Positions 33,610 to 42,697 of a stretch of 64,000 nucleotides of DNA are shown piece by piece. The number at the start of each line of letters is the position of its first letter. Positions within the stretch are counted from its first letter, which is position 1. The translations under genes and the position numbers were made by a program. The notes beneath the pieces were generated by a model that saw only the letters and a program-made list of their open reading frames with translations, ran no database searches and was not told the DNA's origin. The stretch is from Pseudoalteromonas espejiana DSM 9414. Lineage in GTDB: Bacteria; Pseudomonadota; Gammaproteobacteria; Enterobacterales; Alteromonadaceae. Location: NCBI RefSeq assembly GCF_002221525.1, contig NZ_CP011028.1, forward strand, positions 445,001 to 509,000. The letters run 5' to 3'.

Positions 33610-34677
33610 ATGAAAATACTCATAACTGGCGGTGCGGGCTTTATAGGCTCTGCTGTAATTCGCCACATTATAGAAAACACCAATGATTCAGTCATTAATC
33701 TCGATAAGTTAACTTATGCTGGTAATTTAGAATCATTAAACTCGGTTGCTAACGATGAACGCTACGTATTCGAACAAGTTGATATATGTGATCGTACTGA
33801 GCTTGACCGTGTTTTTAAAACACATAAGCCAGATGCAGTAATGCATTTGGCTGCTGAGAGTCATGTTGACCGTTCAATCACTGGACCTGCCGAATTTATA
33901 CAAACTAATATTGTAGGCACTTATAACTTATTAGAAGCTGCTCGTGAATACTGGAATACATTAAATGAGGGTGATAAAAAATCGTTTAGGTTTCATCACA
34001 TCTCAACTGACGAGGTATATGGTGATCTCCCGCACCCAGACGAGCAAGAAGGTGAGCTTCCATTATTCACCGAGCAAACGGCTTATTCACCAAGCAGCCC
34101 TTATTCTGCAAGTAAAGCATCAAGTGATCATTTAGTACGAGCTTGGTTACGAACATATGGGTTACCTACTATCGTAACTAATTGCTCGAATAATTATGGG
34201 CCTTACCACTTTCCTGAGAAATTAATTCCTTTAGTGATACTTAATGCGCTAGAAGGTAAGAACTTGCCTATTTATGGTAAAGGCGATCAAATTCGTGATT
34301 GGCTATATGTAGAAGATCATGCACGTGCTTTACACAAAGTGGTAACTGAAGGTGTTGTTGGAGAGACTTATAATGTTGGCGGTCATAATGAAAAGCAGAA
34401 TATAGAGGTAGTACAAACTATTTGCAGTATATTAGATACTTTAGTTCCAAAGCCAACTAAATATGCTGACCAAATTACCTATGTATCAGACCGCCCTGGC
34501 CATGATAGACGCTACGCCATCGACTCGTCAAAAATGAGTGAAGAGCTTAATTGGGAGCCTATAGAAACATTTGAAACAGGGCTTCGTAAAACAATTGAGT
34601 GGTATTTGTCTAACAAACAGTGGTGCAAAAACGTTCAGAATGGCTCTTACCAGCGTGAACGGCTTGGCGAATTATAA
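33610..34677 (+). CDS. rffG: dTDP-glucose 4,6-dehydratase RmlB/RffG
   Basis: SDR enzyme converting dTDP-glucose to dTDP-4-keto-6-deoxyglucose. At 355 aa it has [10 protein letters not shown] at the N-terminus, [12 protein letters not shown], the catalytic [11 protein letters not shown], and the YSASK active site (Tyr-X3-Lys) near residue 167. The downstream genes rffH, wecD, wecE and wecF show the product is diverted to dTDP-Fuc4NAc rather than rhamnose: no rmlC or rmlD is present. rmlA follows 13 bp later. Confidence 0.95.
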   Translation: MKILITGGAGFIGSAVIRHIIENTNDSVINLDKLTYAGNLESLNSVANDERYVFEQVDICDRTELDRVFKTHKPDAVMHLAAESHVDRSITGPAEFIQTNIVGTYNLLEAAREYWNTLNEGDKKSFRFHHISTDEVYGDLPHPDEQEGELPLFTEQTAYSPSSPYSASKASSDHLVRAWLRTYGLPTIVTNCSNNYGPYHFPEKLIPLVILNALEGKNLPIYGKGDQIRDWLYVEDHARALHKVVTEGVVGETYNVGGHNEKQNIEVVQTICSILDTLVPKPTKYADQITYVSDRPGHDRRYAIDSSKMSEELNWEPIETFETGLRKTIEWYLSNKQWCKNVQNGSYQRERLGEL

Positions 34678-34690
34678 AAGGAGTAATTTA

Positions 34691-35566
34691 ATGAAAGGAA
34701 TAATTTTAGCCGGTGGCTCAGGCACGCGCTTATACCCAATTACTATGGGTGTATCAAAGCAACTTCTGCCAATTTACGATAAGCCAATGATCTATTATCC
34801 GTTATCAGTTTTAATGTTAGCGGGAATACGTGAAATATTAATTATTACGACTCCTGAGGATAGTGATTCATTTAAGCGTTTACTCGGTGATGGTTCTCAA
34901 TTTGGTATTGATCTTAGTTACGCAATCCAACCTAACCCAGACGGATTAGCCCAGGCATTTATTCTAGGTGAAGACTTTATTGGAAACGATGACGTGTGCT
35001 TAGTTCTTGGGGATAACATTTTTTATGGTCAAGGATTTAGTCCCAAGTTAAAGCACGCTGTTGAGAATGCTAAAACGGGCCAAGGCGCAACAGTTTTTGG
35101 TTACCAGGTAAAAGATCCCGAGCGTTTTGGGGTTGTTGAGTTTGATGAAAATCAAAAAGCAGTTTCTATTGAAGAAAAACCGGCCAACCCTAAATCTGAT
35201 TTAGCTGTAACAGGGTTGTATTTTTATGATAACTCTGTAGTTAAATTAGCAAAACAAGTTGAGCCTTCTCATCGAGGAGAGTTAGAAATTACTTGTCTTA
35301 ATGAGATGTATTTAAAGAAGAATAAGCTAAATGTTGAAATACTGGGCCGTGGTTTTGCGTGGTTAGATACTGGTACTCATGAAAGTTTATTAGAAGCAGC
35401 ACAGTTTGTTGAAACAATAGAAAAACGTCAAGGTTACAAAATAGCGTGTTTAGAAGAGATTGGTTTTAATAATGGCTGGCTAACAAAGCATAAAATGCAG
35501 GAGTTGGCTGCTCCTATGCTGAAAAATAGCTATGGTAAGTATTTAATGGATTTAATATCAAAGTAA
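34691..35566 (+). CDS. rffH: Glucose-1-phosphate thymidylyltransferase RmlA/RffH
   Basis: Makes dTDP-glucose from glucose-1-phosphate and dTTP, feeding RmlB. 291 aa from ATG 34691, which has AAGGAG upstream and yields the canonical [16 protein letters not shown]; a longer in-frame extension to 34571 overlaps rmlB and lacks family similarity. Other motifs are [25 protein letters not shown] and [13 protein letters not shown]. The stop overlaps the wecD start by one base. Confidence 0.95.
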   Translation: MKGIILAGGSGTRLYPITMGVSKQLLPIYDKPMIYYPLSVLMLAGIREILIITTPEDSDSFKRLLGDGSQFGIDLSYAIQPNPDGLAQAFILGEDFIGNDDVCLVLGDNIFYGQGFSPKLKHAVENAKTGQGATVFGYQVKDPERFGVVEFDENQKAVSIEEKPANPKSDLAVTGLYFYDNSVVKLAKQVEPSHRGELEITCLNEMYLKKNKLNVEILGRGFAWLDTGTHESLLEAAQFVETIEKRQGYKIACLEEIGFNNGWLTKHKMQELAAPMLKNSYGKYLMDLISK

Positions 35567-36258
35567 TGAATAACTATTTTTCTCAAAGAGAATGGGATAG
35601 TCAGTTTTTCGAGCGTAAAATATTTGCGTTAGAGCTACTTACCCCAGAAATAAAAAGTAATGACTGGCCTATAAATTCACTTATAACTACAAAAGCTAGT
35701 TCAACAGATTACTTAAGCTTAAATATTATTAATGAGCATTGCTTTAGTTTTGTTGAAGGCGAGTTAGTCTTTAAAAAAAATATCAAGGAAACCTCAATAG
35801 CTTTTACAAGCTTTGAAGCCCATATAGCTAATCACGACTCTATTGAAGAGCTTAACTGTATAGTTCGTAACTTGTATATTAACAGTCGTTTTCGAGAGCC
35901 TTGGTTTTCTGCGCAAGAGCGAGACAGCTTTTACCAAAAATGGGTTGAAAATGCCGTCCTATCAAAGTTTGATGATTGTTGCCTAGTAATCAAAAATGAT
36001 GATGACATATCTGGTTTTGTAACAGTCAGGATCCAAGAGGAAGAGGCAACAATAGGGCTTATTGGTGTTGCATTACCCTATCAAGGTCAGGGCTTAGGCA
36101 AAAAGCTACTCGCGCTTGTTGAAAGTTATTGCATTGCTAAAAAGGCTAATGTGATCAAGGTTGCAACACAAACAAGTAATATTTCGGCTGCAAATTTATA
36201 TAGCAAAAATGGTTTTGCTATAGCTGATATTTCGTATTGGTTCTACAAACAGGTTTAA
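35566..36258 (+). CDS. wecD: dTDP-4-amino-4,6-dideoxygalactose N-acetyltransferase WecD
   Basis: GNAT-fold enzyme expected to acetylate dTDP-Fuc4N to dTDP-Fuc4NAc with acetyl-CoA. At 230 aa it is near E. coli WecD (224). The N-terminal half is the poorly conserved WecD-type domain. The C-terminal GNAT core has the acetyl-CoA P-loop VALPYQGQGLGKKLL near residue 170 and the typical NLYSKNGFAI tail. It lies between rffH and wecE exactly as in the enterobacterial common antigen cluster, and that order supports the assignment. Confidence 0.86.
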   Translation: MNNYFSQREWDSQFFERKIFALELLTPEIKSNDWPINSLITTKASSTDYLSLNIINEHCFSFVEGELVFKKNIKETSIAFTSFEAHIANHDSIEELNCIVRNLYINSRFREPWFSAQERDSFYQKWVENAVLSKFDDCCLVIKNDDDISGFVTVRIQEEEATIGLIGVALPYQGQGLGKKLLALVESYCIAKKANVIKVATQTSNISAANLYSKNGFAIADISYWFYKQV

Positions 36259-36260
36259 AG

Positions 36261-37391
36261 ATGATCCCTTTCAATGTGCCTCCTAAAACAGGCAGTGAGT
36301 TAAAATACATAGAGCAAGCTATTAACTCTGATAAGTTATGTGGTGATGGTCACTTTTCAAAAAAATGTGAAGCATGGATAGAAAGTAACTTTAATACCAC
36401 AAAGGCACTGCTAACGCCGTCGTGTACTGCAGCTCTTGAGCTTGCAGCTATTCTTATAGATATAAAAGCGGGTGACGAAGTCATCATGCCTTCATATACT
36501 TTTGTATCGACCGCTAATGCATTTGCATTACGAGGCGCTAAAATAGTTTTCATTGATGTACGTCCAGATACCATGAATATGGATGAGTCATTAATTGAAG
36601 CCGCTATAACCTCAAACACACGCGCTATAGTACCGGTTCATTATGCTGGGGTAGCGTGTGAAATGGATACAATATTAACAATCGCAAAAAAATATAAACT
36701 TTGGGTAATAGAAGATGCAGCTCAAGGCGTAATGTCTACATATAAAAGTCAAGCATTAGGTGCTATTGGGCACATAGGTTGTTTTAGTTTTCATGAAACT
36801 AAAAACTACTCTTCAGGCGGTGAAGGAGGAGCAATTTTAATTAATACACCAGAATTAGTTGAAAGAGCAGAAATTATTCGCGAAAAAGGAACAAATCGTA
36901 GTCAGTTTTTGCACGGCTTAGTAGATAAATATACTTGGCAAGATATAGGTTCGAGCTTTTTACCAAGTGAGTTGCAGGCGGCATACTTATTCGCACAACT
37001 TGAAAATGCAGAGGCTATAAATAATTATCGACTATCAATTTGGGATTATTATTATGGTGAACTTAGCCAAGTTATAAACTCAGATAAATTGCCTTATATT
37101 CCTAATAACATAAAGCATAACGCGCATATGTTTTATATAAAATTAGACTCTGATGAAGAACGAACAGAGTTTATAAATTACATGAAAAAGGAATGTATCA
37201 CCACGCCATTCCACTATGTGCCACTACACTCAAGTCCTGCTGGATTAGTTTTAGGGGAGTTTGTAGGTAATGATATTTACACTACTCATGAGAGTTCAAA
37301 GTTAGTTCGCTTGCCAATGTACTTCGCTATGCCCCATATTGCTCAAGAACACGTTATTAATGCGGTTAAAGGGTTCTTTAGTGACGACTAA
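36261..37391 (+). CDS. wecE: dTDP-4-amino-4,6-dideoxygalactose transaminase WecE
   Basis: PLP-dependent DegT/DnrJ-family aminotransferase that converts dTDP-4-keto-6-deoxyglucose to dTDP-Fuc4N. 376 aa from ATG 36261 (MIPFNVPP), matching E. coli WecE, with identical blocks such as PGDEVIMPS-like GDEVIMPSYTFVSTANAF, VPVHYAGVACEMDT, VEDAAQGVMSTYK-like EDAAQGVMSTYK and REKGTNRSQF. The PLP lysine is in SFHETKNYSSGGEGG. It is strongly conserved, unlike the transferases around it. It overlaps wecF by 11 bp. Confidence 0.95.
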   Translation: MIPFNVPPKTGSELKYIEQAINSDKLCGDGHFSKKCEAWIESNFNTTKALLTPSCTAALELAAILIDIKAGDEVIMPSYTFVSTANAFALRGAKIVFIDVRPDTMNMDESLIEAAITSNTRAIVPVHYAGVACEMDTILTIAKKYKLWVIEDAAQGVMSTYKSQALGAIGHIGCFSFHETKNYSSGGEGGAILINTPELVERAEIIREKGTNRSQFLHGLVDKYTWQDIGSSFLPSELQAAYLFAQLENAEAINNYRLSIWDYYYGELSQVINSDKLPYIPNNIKHNAHMFYIKLDSDEERTEFINYMKKECITTPFHYVPLHSSPAGLVLGEFVGNDIYTTHESSKLVRLPMYFAMPHIAQEHVINAVKGFFSDD

Positions 37392-38424
37392 AAAAATATT
37401 ACATGTAGCAGAGTGCGATAAATTTATTCCTCCATACATAAGATTTATAAATAAAAATTTTAATAGTGATGAACATGAATTTCTAATTAAAAATGGAATG
37501 GCTAATGATGAGCTTGAATATGCTAAGAATATCTGTTTGACAGGGAGCTCATCTGCATCAAAGGTAAATCACCATATTCAGTTAATAATAAAAATGCACC
37601 GAGCTGATAAAATTATATTACATAGTTTAATGGATATAAAAATGGTTCAAATACTGAGTGTTATGCCTTGGTTGCTTAAAAAGTGTTATTGGATGATATG
37701 GGGAGCAGACTTATATGCTTATCAATTAAAGCGTGTCACTCTCAAAGAAAAAATAAATGAGTTTTTAAGATACAGGGTGATAAGTCGGCTCGGGCATTTA
37801 GTTACATATTTAGAAGGAGATGTAGCCCTTGCAAAAGACTGGTATGGAGCAAAAGGAACTTACCATGAGTGCTTAATGTATACGAGTAACCTATACAAAA
37901 AATATAAACTTCCCACAGTTGATAAGGTGAGGGTAAATATTCAAGTAGGCAACTCAGCCGATCCGAGTAATAATCATATAGAGGCGTTGGAAAAGTTATT
38001 ACCATTTAAACATCAAGATATATGTATCTATGTACCTTTGTCGTATGGGCATCAAGAATATGCGAAGCAAGTAATAAAGCAAGGCAAAGAATGGTTTGGT
38101 GATAAGTTTAAACCCCTTACAGATTTTATGCCATTTGATGATTATTTGTTATTTTTAAGCTCAATTGATATTGCCTTTTTTAATCATAAACGCCAGCAAG
38201 CCATGGGCAATACAATAACTTTATTAGGCCTTGGTAAAACGGTTTACTTGCGAAGTGAAACCACGCAATGGCATTTTTTTGCAGAGAAAGGTGTTAACGT
38301 TGGCAATATTGAAAAGATCAGTAATTTAGATTGCTACAAATCACATAAAAATATTGAAATCATAAAAAATTACTTTTCTTCAGAGAACTATAAAAATCAA
38401 CTTTCCCAATTATTTGATAAGTAA
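37381..38424 (+). CDS. wecF: Fuc4NAc transferase WecF (GT56)
   Basis: Transfers Fuc4NAc from dTDP-Fuc4NAc to the lipid-linked saccharide in enterobacterial common antigen synthesis. 347 aa from GTG 37381, which has AAAGGG seven bases upstream inside the wecE end. Family hallmarks are MIWGADLYAY, VQVGNSADPSNNHIEAL and the C-terminal KRQQAMGNTITLLGLGKTVYLR. Similarity to E. coli WecF is moderate outside these motifs. The acceptor here may differ, since no wecA, wecB, wecC or wecG gene is present in the window. Confidence 0.87.
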   Translation: MTTKKILHVAECDKFIPPYIRFINKNFNSDEHEFLIKNGMANDELEYAKNICLTGSSSASKVNHHIQLIIKMHRADKIILHSLMDIKMVQILSVMPWLLKKCYWMIWGADLYAYQLKRVTLKEKINEFLRYRVISRLGHLVTYLEGDVALAKDWYGAKGTYHECLMYTSNLYKKYKLPTVDKVRVNIQVGNSADPSNNHIEALEKLLPFKHQDICIYVPLSYGHQEYAKQVIKQGKEWFGDKFKPLTDFMPFDDYLLFLSSIDIAFFNHKRQQAMGNTITLLGLGKTVYLRSETTQWHFFAEKGVNVGNIEKISNLDCYKSHKNIEIIKNYFSSENYKNQLSQLFDK

Positions 38425-38505
38425 CTACTTCAAAATCTTTAATAGTCATTGTTTTTTAAATAATACTCTATTGGGGGTTGCTCGCATGATGGAACGTAAA
38501 AAAAT

Positions 38506-39927
38506 ATGACCCCAAAAAAAATCCTGTCTTTTGCATTGGGCCCAGTGGGCGGTGCTCTCTTAGGTTTTGTTAGTTTGCCAATTATCACTTGGTTTTTTTC
38601 TCAGGAAGATATTGGCCGTATAGCTATGCTTAATGTAGTGGTAGGTTTTTGCACACTCCTTTTTAGCTTAGGACTAGATCAAGCGTATGTACGTGAATTC
38701 CACGAAGTTAGTAATAAGCCAGCCCTATTTAAGGCGTCATTCTCTCCTGGCTTAACCTTATTAATTTTTAGCTTATGTGTACTACTTAGCTTCGATAATG
38801 CAATTTCGTTATGGTTATTTGAGGTTGATAGCAAATTACTTAGCCTGTTAGTCGCTTTAGCTGTTTTATGTGCTTTTATGTCTAGGTTTTTATCTTTAAT
38901 TTTGCGAATGAATGAACAAGGCTTTGCCTATTCAATGAGTCAGCTACTTCCCAAGCTACTTTTAATCATTATTATCTTAGGTTATGTTTTATTTTCGGTT
39001 AATAAAAATATTACCAACCTCGTAATAGCCAATGTTGCAGCTATATTACTCGTTTTTTTTATATACGCGTTGAATACAAGAAAGGAGTGGATTGCAGGAC
39101 TTAAGGAAAAGCTAGACCCTAGCCAATTAAAAGGTCTGTTAAGCTTTGGTATGCCGCTAATTTTTGGCAGTTTAGCGTTTTGGGGACTAACCGCATCAGA
39201 TAAAATATTATTAAAAGAGCTCTCAAATTACGAACAATTAGGGATTTACTCTGTAGCTGTTAGTTTTGCCGCCGCTGCAACCATTATTCAAAGTGTTTTC
39301 TCAACTGTTTGGGTTCCCGTTGTGTATAAATGGGCTGCAGCTAACGAAAACCTTGATAAAATATTCAAAGTAAACCGATATGTATTATTGGTAGTAATTA
39401 TTTTATTTTGTTTGGCTGGCATACTTTCAGCTATAGTGACGTTTATACTTCCTGATAGTTACAAGGCCGTTCAATGGATTTTAGTTCCGTGTTTAGGGTA
39501 CCCATTACTTTATACCCTATCTGAAACAAGCGTTGTAGGTTTGGGTATTACTCGGCGCACGGGGTTTTCAATGCTTGCATCTGTAATTGCTTTTGGAGTT
39601 AACTTGTTAGGAAACGTATGGCTAATTCCTAAGCATGGTGCAATAGGTGCAGCTATAAGTACGTGTTTTTCTTTTTGGATATTTTTTATATTAAGAACTG
39701 AGTTTTCTATCTATTTTTGGAAAGCAATCCCTAGGTTAGGCATGTATATTTATACAACCCTATTGGTGCTTGGCTCTGTTATACATGCATTATATGCTAA
39801 CAGTTTACAAAACTACTTTACGCTATATTGGTGTCTGATATTAATGAGTTTATTTTTCTTTTTTAAAGATGAAATTTTTGAAAGTAAAAGCTTTATTAAA
39901 AATAAAATCTCTGGAATGAAGTCTTAG
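38506..39927 (+). CDS. wzx: Lipid-linked oligosaccharide flippase (Wzx)
   Basis: 473 aa with about 12-14 TM helices, polysaccharide biosynthesis/MOP superfamily. N-terminal KILSFALGPVGGALLGFVSLPIITWFF and LFSLGLDQAYVREF are typical of Wzx. It should move the finished lipid-linked repeat unit to the periplasmic face for the Wzy at 29039. It occupies the position of wzxE relative to wecE/wecF. It is the last gene of the first locus, and a nuclease remnant and a dead IS follow. Confidence 0.87.
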   Translation: MTPKKILSFALGPVGGALLGFVSLPIITWFFSQEDIGRIAMLNVVVGFCTLLFSLGLDQAYVREFHEVSNKPALFKASFSPGLTLLIFSLCVLLSFDNAISLWLFEVDSKLLSLLVALAVLCAFMSRFLSLILRMNEQGFAYSMSQLLPKLLLIIIILGYVLFSVNKNITNLVIANVAAILLVFFIYALNTRKEWIAGLKEKLDPSQLKGLLSFGMPLIFGSLAFWGLTASDKILLKELSNYEQLGIYSVAVSFAAAATIIQSVFSTVWVPVVYKWAAANENLDKIFKVNRYVLLVVIILFCLAGILSAIVTFILPDSYKAVQWILVPCLGYPLLYTLSETSVVGLGITRRTGFSMLASVIAFGVNLLGNVWLIPKHGAIGAAISTCFSFWIFFILRTEFSIYFWKAIPRLGMYIYTTLLVLGSVIHALYANSLQNYFTLYWCLILMSLFFFFKDEIFESKSFIKNKISGMKS

Positions 39928-40144
39928 CAAGTTTTTTTGTTACAACAGTTAGGTTAACCATAAACAAATACGCAAACGTTTTTACCGTTAGCCTGATATC
40001 AATTATTCCAGAACGCCATTATAAAAAGTATTTAATTACATTTAATGGCTTTTTCTAAGCCGAAGTCGCCTAAATCAAGTGTTTAATTCACCACTATTTA
40101 AAGTAATAGCTTATTACCGCTAAATGCCCTTTAAATTAAGATTT

Positions 40145-40374
40145 TTACTTACTTATCTCTATTTTAACCTCATTTCCCAACACCTCTTTGTATTTATTTA
40201 CCATTGTTGTTTTTGCATTATTATCACCATACACAATTTTTATATGGCTTGGCTTTTTACGCATACCGGTTATAAATTTAACTAATCCATTTTGATCGGC
40301 ATGTGCGCTGTAACAACTAATGGTGTGCACCTGCGCGTTAATTGTAATACGTGTATCCTTATAAAAACATACCC
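40145..40374 (-). pseudogene. C-terminal stump of a beta-CASP MBL-fold nuclease
   Basis: Reading the minus strand leftwards from the IS edge at 40375, one open frame gives FYKDTRITINAQVHTISCYSAHADQ and continues to GDNNAKTTMVNKYKEVLG and a TAA at 40145. The blocks V-TI-SAHAD and IKIVYGD are those of the C-terminus of beta-CASP RNA/DNA-processing metallo-beta-lactamases. The whole catalytic N-terminal part is missing, and the break coincides with the IS left end. It is a gene remnant left by insertion plus adjacent deletion. Confidence 0.75.
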
Positions 40375-40439
40375 TGGACTTCCCATAGTTTGCTAGACAC
40401 CTAGTGAGTTACATTCTAACTTCTAAAAAGAAGTGTTTT

Positions 40440-40718
40440 ATGAGGAAAGGCAAGCGTTATACCCAAGAGTTTAAAGAAGCGGCTGTTAAACAAATTACTG
40501 AGCGTGGATATTCAGTTGCTGAAGTCGCTGAACGATTAGATATTTGCACCAAAACGTTATATCACTGGCGAAGCCAATTATCAGATAAACCTAAATCCGT
40601 TCAATCATCCGATGAAAAACTGAAGGTCGCCAAATTAGAGGCTGAGTTAAAACGTGTCACGGAGGAACGAGACATTTTAATAAAGGCCGTAAGGTACTTT
40701 GCCTGCAACCCCGAGTAA
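40440..40718 (+). CDS. IS3-family transposase OrfA
   Basis: 92 aa from ATG 40440 (MRKGKRYTQEFKEAAV). The helix-turn-helix is at ~20-50 (YSVAEVAERLDICTKTLYHW), followed by a leucine-zipper-like coiled coil (KLKVAKLEAELKRVTEERDIL). It binds the IS ends and normally joins orfB by -1 frameshift. It ends RYFACNPE after the usual ERDIL-KAV-YFA block, where the family normally shifts frame. A TTG-initiated extension upstream to 40404 is unlikely. Confidence 0.85.
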   Translation: MRKGKRYTQEFKEAAVKQITERGYSVAEVAERLDICTKTLYHWRSQLSDKPKSVQSSDEKLKVAKLEAELKRVTEERDILIKAVRYFACNPE

Positions 40719-40765
40719 AGTAAGGCTTCATTCGTGATCACCAAGATGAATTTTCTATCACGGCG

Positions 40766-41515
40766 ATGTACCGCCTTTTTAAGCTACACAGAAGTGGTTT
40801 TTATGCGTGGTTAAAAAAGCCCTTAAGCGATAGAGCTCTTGAATATAATCGTTTGTTGAAGCTCATTAAAGAGTTTTATGTAGCCAGTGGTGGCACGTAT
40901 GGTTGCCCTTGGATACATGCAGACTTGCGTGAAGCAGGTGAGCATTGCACCATAAACCTTGTTGCGAAGATCATGCGACAACATAAGCTTAAAGCGCAAA
41001 TTGGATATAAGCGTCGCAATTTTAGAGGCGGTAAGGCATCGCGGATTGCAGATAACTTATTAGCGCGTCAATTTAACCCGCCAGCGCCGAACCAGTCGTG
41101 GGTGAGCGACATAACTTATATAAGAACCTATGAAGGTTTTTTATATGTGGCAACAGTGATGGATTTATTCTCTCGGCGTATTGTGGGCTGGTCGATGGAT
41201 AAAAATATGAATCAGCAGCTGGTGATAAATGCACTTAAGGTAGCCAATACGGCAGCGCTTACTATCTCGCATTTTTGAAAGAATATAACCTTGTACCTTC
41301 GATGAGTCGAGCTGGGAACTGTCATGATAATGCAGTTGCGGAAAGCTTTATTGCGACAATTAAAAAGCGAACAATTAAGCGTAAGATATACTCGACACGC
41401 GAAGATGCGAAAGCTGAGATATTTAATTTTATAGAAATGTTTTACAATCCAAAAAAGCGCTATTCACACAGGCGGTGTTTCACCTGCTAAGTTTGAAGAA
41501 GCGTACTATTCTGAG
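40766..41515 (+). pseudogene. IS3-family transposase OrfB, broken
   Basis: The first part (40766-41278) has the HTH_21-like N-terminus and the start of the DDE integrase domain: WVSDITYI carrying the first Asp, then MDLFSRRIVGWS. After NALKVANTAAL the sequence jumps directly to FLKEYNLVPSMSR in another frame. The segment that carries HSDQGSQYTS, with the second catalytic Asp, is deleted. The last part keeps the Glu (NAVAESFIATIKK). It then loses frame by a 2-bp CA contraction near 41466 relative to the copy at 59099. The enzyme cannot be active. Confidence 0.85.
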
Positions 41516-41616
41516 TTAAAAGCTGTCTAGTGAAAGCTGGGAAGTCCACTGCATTTATTTTTTAAGAGTAAAATTAAAAGTAGAGCTAAACAGTAATTTA
41601 AGCAAAATTTAGGTGT

Positions 41617-41685
41617 GTTGTAGCAGCGGCTTTATGCCGCGTTAAAGCAATAAGACCAAACGCGAGATAAGTTTGTCGCTACTTG
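41617..41685 (+). repeat. Hairpin repeat family B, copy 1
   Basis: Begins GTTGTAGCAGCGGC and contains stem GCGGC/GCCGC around TTTAT, then a spacer with CAAACGCGAGATAAGTTTG and a closing GTCGCTACTT. Copies 2 and 3 share this order. The stem bases differ between copies in a paired manner (GCGGC/GCCGC versus GTGG/CCAC). Confidence 0.75.
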
Positions 41686-41768
41686 TAAGTTTTTTTCATT
41701 CACTTCGCTTTCACTCCTTCATGTGCAAAAAATAAAGGTATTATTCACCAAGAGGCTAAGAGGGCGCA

Positions 41769-41834
41769 CCGAAGCAGTGGCTTTATACCACGTTAAAAAA
41801 TAAGCCCAAACGCGAGGTAAACTTGCTGCTACTC
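41769..41834 (+). repeat. Hairpin repeat family B, copy 2
   Basis: Runs from CCGAAGCAGTGGC to GCTGCTACTC. The stem is GTGG/CCAC around CTTTATA. The spacer CAAACGCGAGGTAAACTTG matches copy 1 with few changes. 152 bp separate the starts of copies 1 and 2. Confidence 0.72.
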
Positions 41835-41959
41835 ACGTGTGTATAAGCTGCTTTATATTAAATAGGCATAAACGGATATGAAAAATACAATTACTGCTGT
41901 TAACAAAGTAAGTGTACATTTACCTTAAAAGACTATTTACTTAAGAAACTTAAATTGTT

Positions 41960-41965
41960 TATAAT
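41960..41965 (+). promoter_or_regulatory. Candidate rfaH -10 element
   Basis: A perfect TATAAT. The hexamer 17 bp upstream (TTACTT, 41937-41942) matches the -35 consensus poorly. The local sequence is very AT-rich, so chance occurrence is possible. Confidence 0.35.
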
Positions 41966-42024
41966 TATGTGCTGTTAAAAATAATGTTGTGTTTGTTGCA
42001 ATTGTGTGTGTAGTAAGGATTGCT

Positions 42025-42507
42025 ATGAAGGGTTGGTATTTAGTTACATGTAGGCCTCGCCAAGAAGAGCGAGCAGCCACCAACTTACTTAATCAAGGCA
42101 TTGAAGTTTTTTATCCAAAATTAACCACCGAAAAACTCATCAAAGGCAGGCGAACTGTTAAACAGTCTGCTCTGTTTCCAAGCTATTTATTTATTTGCTT
42201 AGAGTCTCAAAACGGTAACTTTTCTGCTGTAAAAAATACACGTGGAGTGATTGGGTTTGTTACTTATGGCGCCCGTTACCAAGTTGTGCCAGATTGTCTT
42301 ATAGAACAACTCAAATGTGAGCGCATAGAGTCTGCCGAATCAACAATACCTAAAGCAGGTGATACCGTAAGCGTAAACAACAACGCGTTTAACAATGTTT
42401 CAGCAATATATAAAGAGCCTGATGGCGACATGCGTAGTATTTTACTTATTAACTTACTTAATCAAAAAATTGAGGTAAGTGTAGATAACAAAGATATCAA
42501 ACAGTGA
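42025..42507 (+). CDS. rfaH: Transcription antiterminator RfaH
   Basis: NusG paralog recruited to RNA polymerase paused at ops sites, which suppresses pausing and termination in long surface-glycan operons. 160 aa from ATG 42025 (MKGWYLVTCRPRQEERA), with AAGGA five bases upstream; an upstream in-frame start at 41989 adds 12 unrelated residues. The NGN domain has YPKLTTEKLIKGRRTV and LFPSYLFI. The C-terminal domain EPDGDMRSILLINLLNQKI is very close to E. coli RfaH rather than NusG. It sits directly upstream of an ops-like element and wza. Confidence 0.93.
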   Translation: MKGWYLVTCRPRQEERAATNLLNQGIEVFYPKLTTEKLIKGRRTVKQSALFPSYLFICLESQNGNFSAVKNTRGVIGFVTYGARYQVVPDCLIEQLKCERIESAESTIPKAGDTVSVNNNAFNNVSAIYKEPDGDMRSILLINLLNQKIEVSVDNKDIKQ

Positions 42508-42566
42508 GGTTAAAGGTTGTAGCGAAGTTACGCCTTAACACCTAAAAAGTTAAGTAATATCAGTAC

Positions 42567-42598
42567 GTAGGAACTGCAACCTAGGGGCGGAAGCGTGC
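42567..42598 (+). promoter_or_regulatory. JUMPstart / ops-like element for RfaH
   Basis: Positions 42587-42598 read GCGGAAGCGTGC, one mismatch from the enteric ops core GCGGTAGCGTGC (recalled consensus). The preceding bases GGAACTGCAACCTAGGG resemble the JUMPstart half that precedes ops. It lies on the coding strand, 80 bp after the rfaH stop and ~370 bp before wza, the expected transcribed-leader position. The T-to-A change falls in the pause-hairpin loop region, so it may weaken or retune recognition. Confidence 0.7.
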
Positions 42599-42697
42599 CC
42601 GAAGGGCTAGATAAGCAAAAAAATTTGCTTTCAAGCTGGAGCGAGAGGAGCTCTGCGACGAACTGGAACGTGAAGCGTGCCCAATGGCTGGCGCCTT

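Larger units (their letters stand above)
40375..41548 (+). mobile_element. Decayed IS3-family insertion sequence
   Basis: Bounded by imperfect inverted ends TGGACTTCCCA (40375) and its complement ending GGGAAGTCCA (41548), 1174 bp. It encodes IS3-type orfA and orfB, but orfB is broken. The outer flanks (ACCC left, CTGC right) show no target-site duplication, which suggests a flanking deletion or recombination after insertion. A 161-bp right-end fragment of a close relative lies at 59024-59184 in the same orientation. Confidence 0.88.
41549..42024. other. IS / rfaH intergenic region with two hairpin repeats
   Basis: 476 bp, no gene. Two copies of a ~68-bp hairpin repeat are at ~41617-41685 and ~41769-41834 (see repeat entries). 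A TATAAT at 41960-41965 with a poor -35 is a candidate rfaH promoter, 60 bp before the start codon. Confidence 0.55.

Noticed and set aside
40145..40330. Stand-alone 61-aa gene
   Set aside because: The sequence is the C-terminus of a beta-CASP protein and the frame continues upstream to the IS edge without its start, so it is a remnant.
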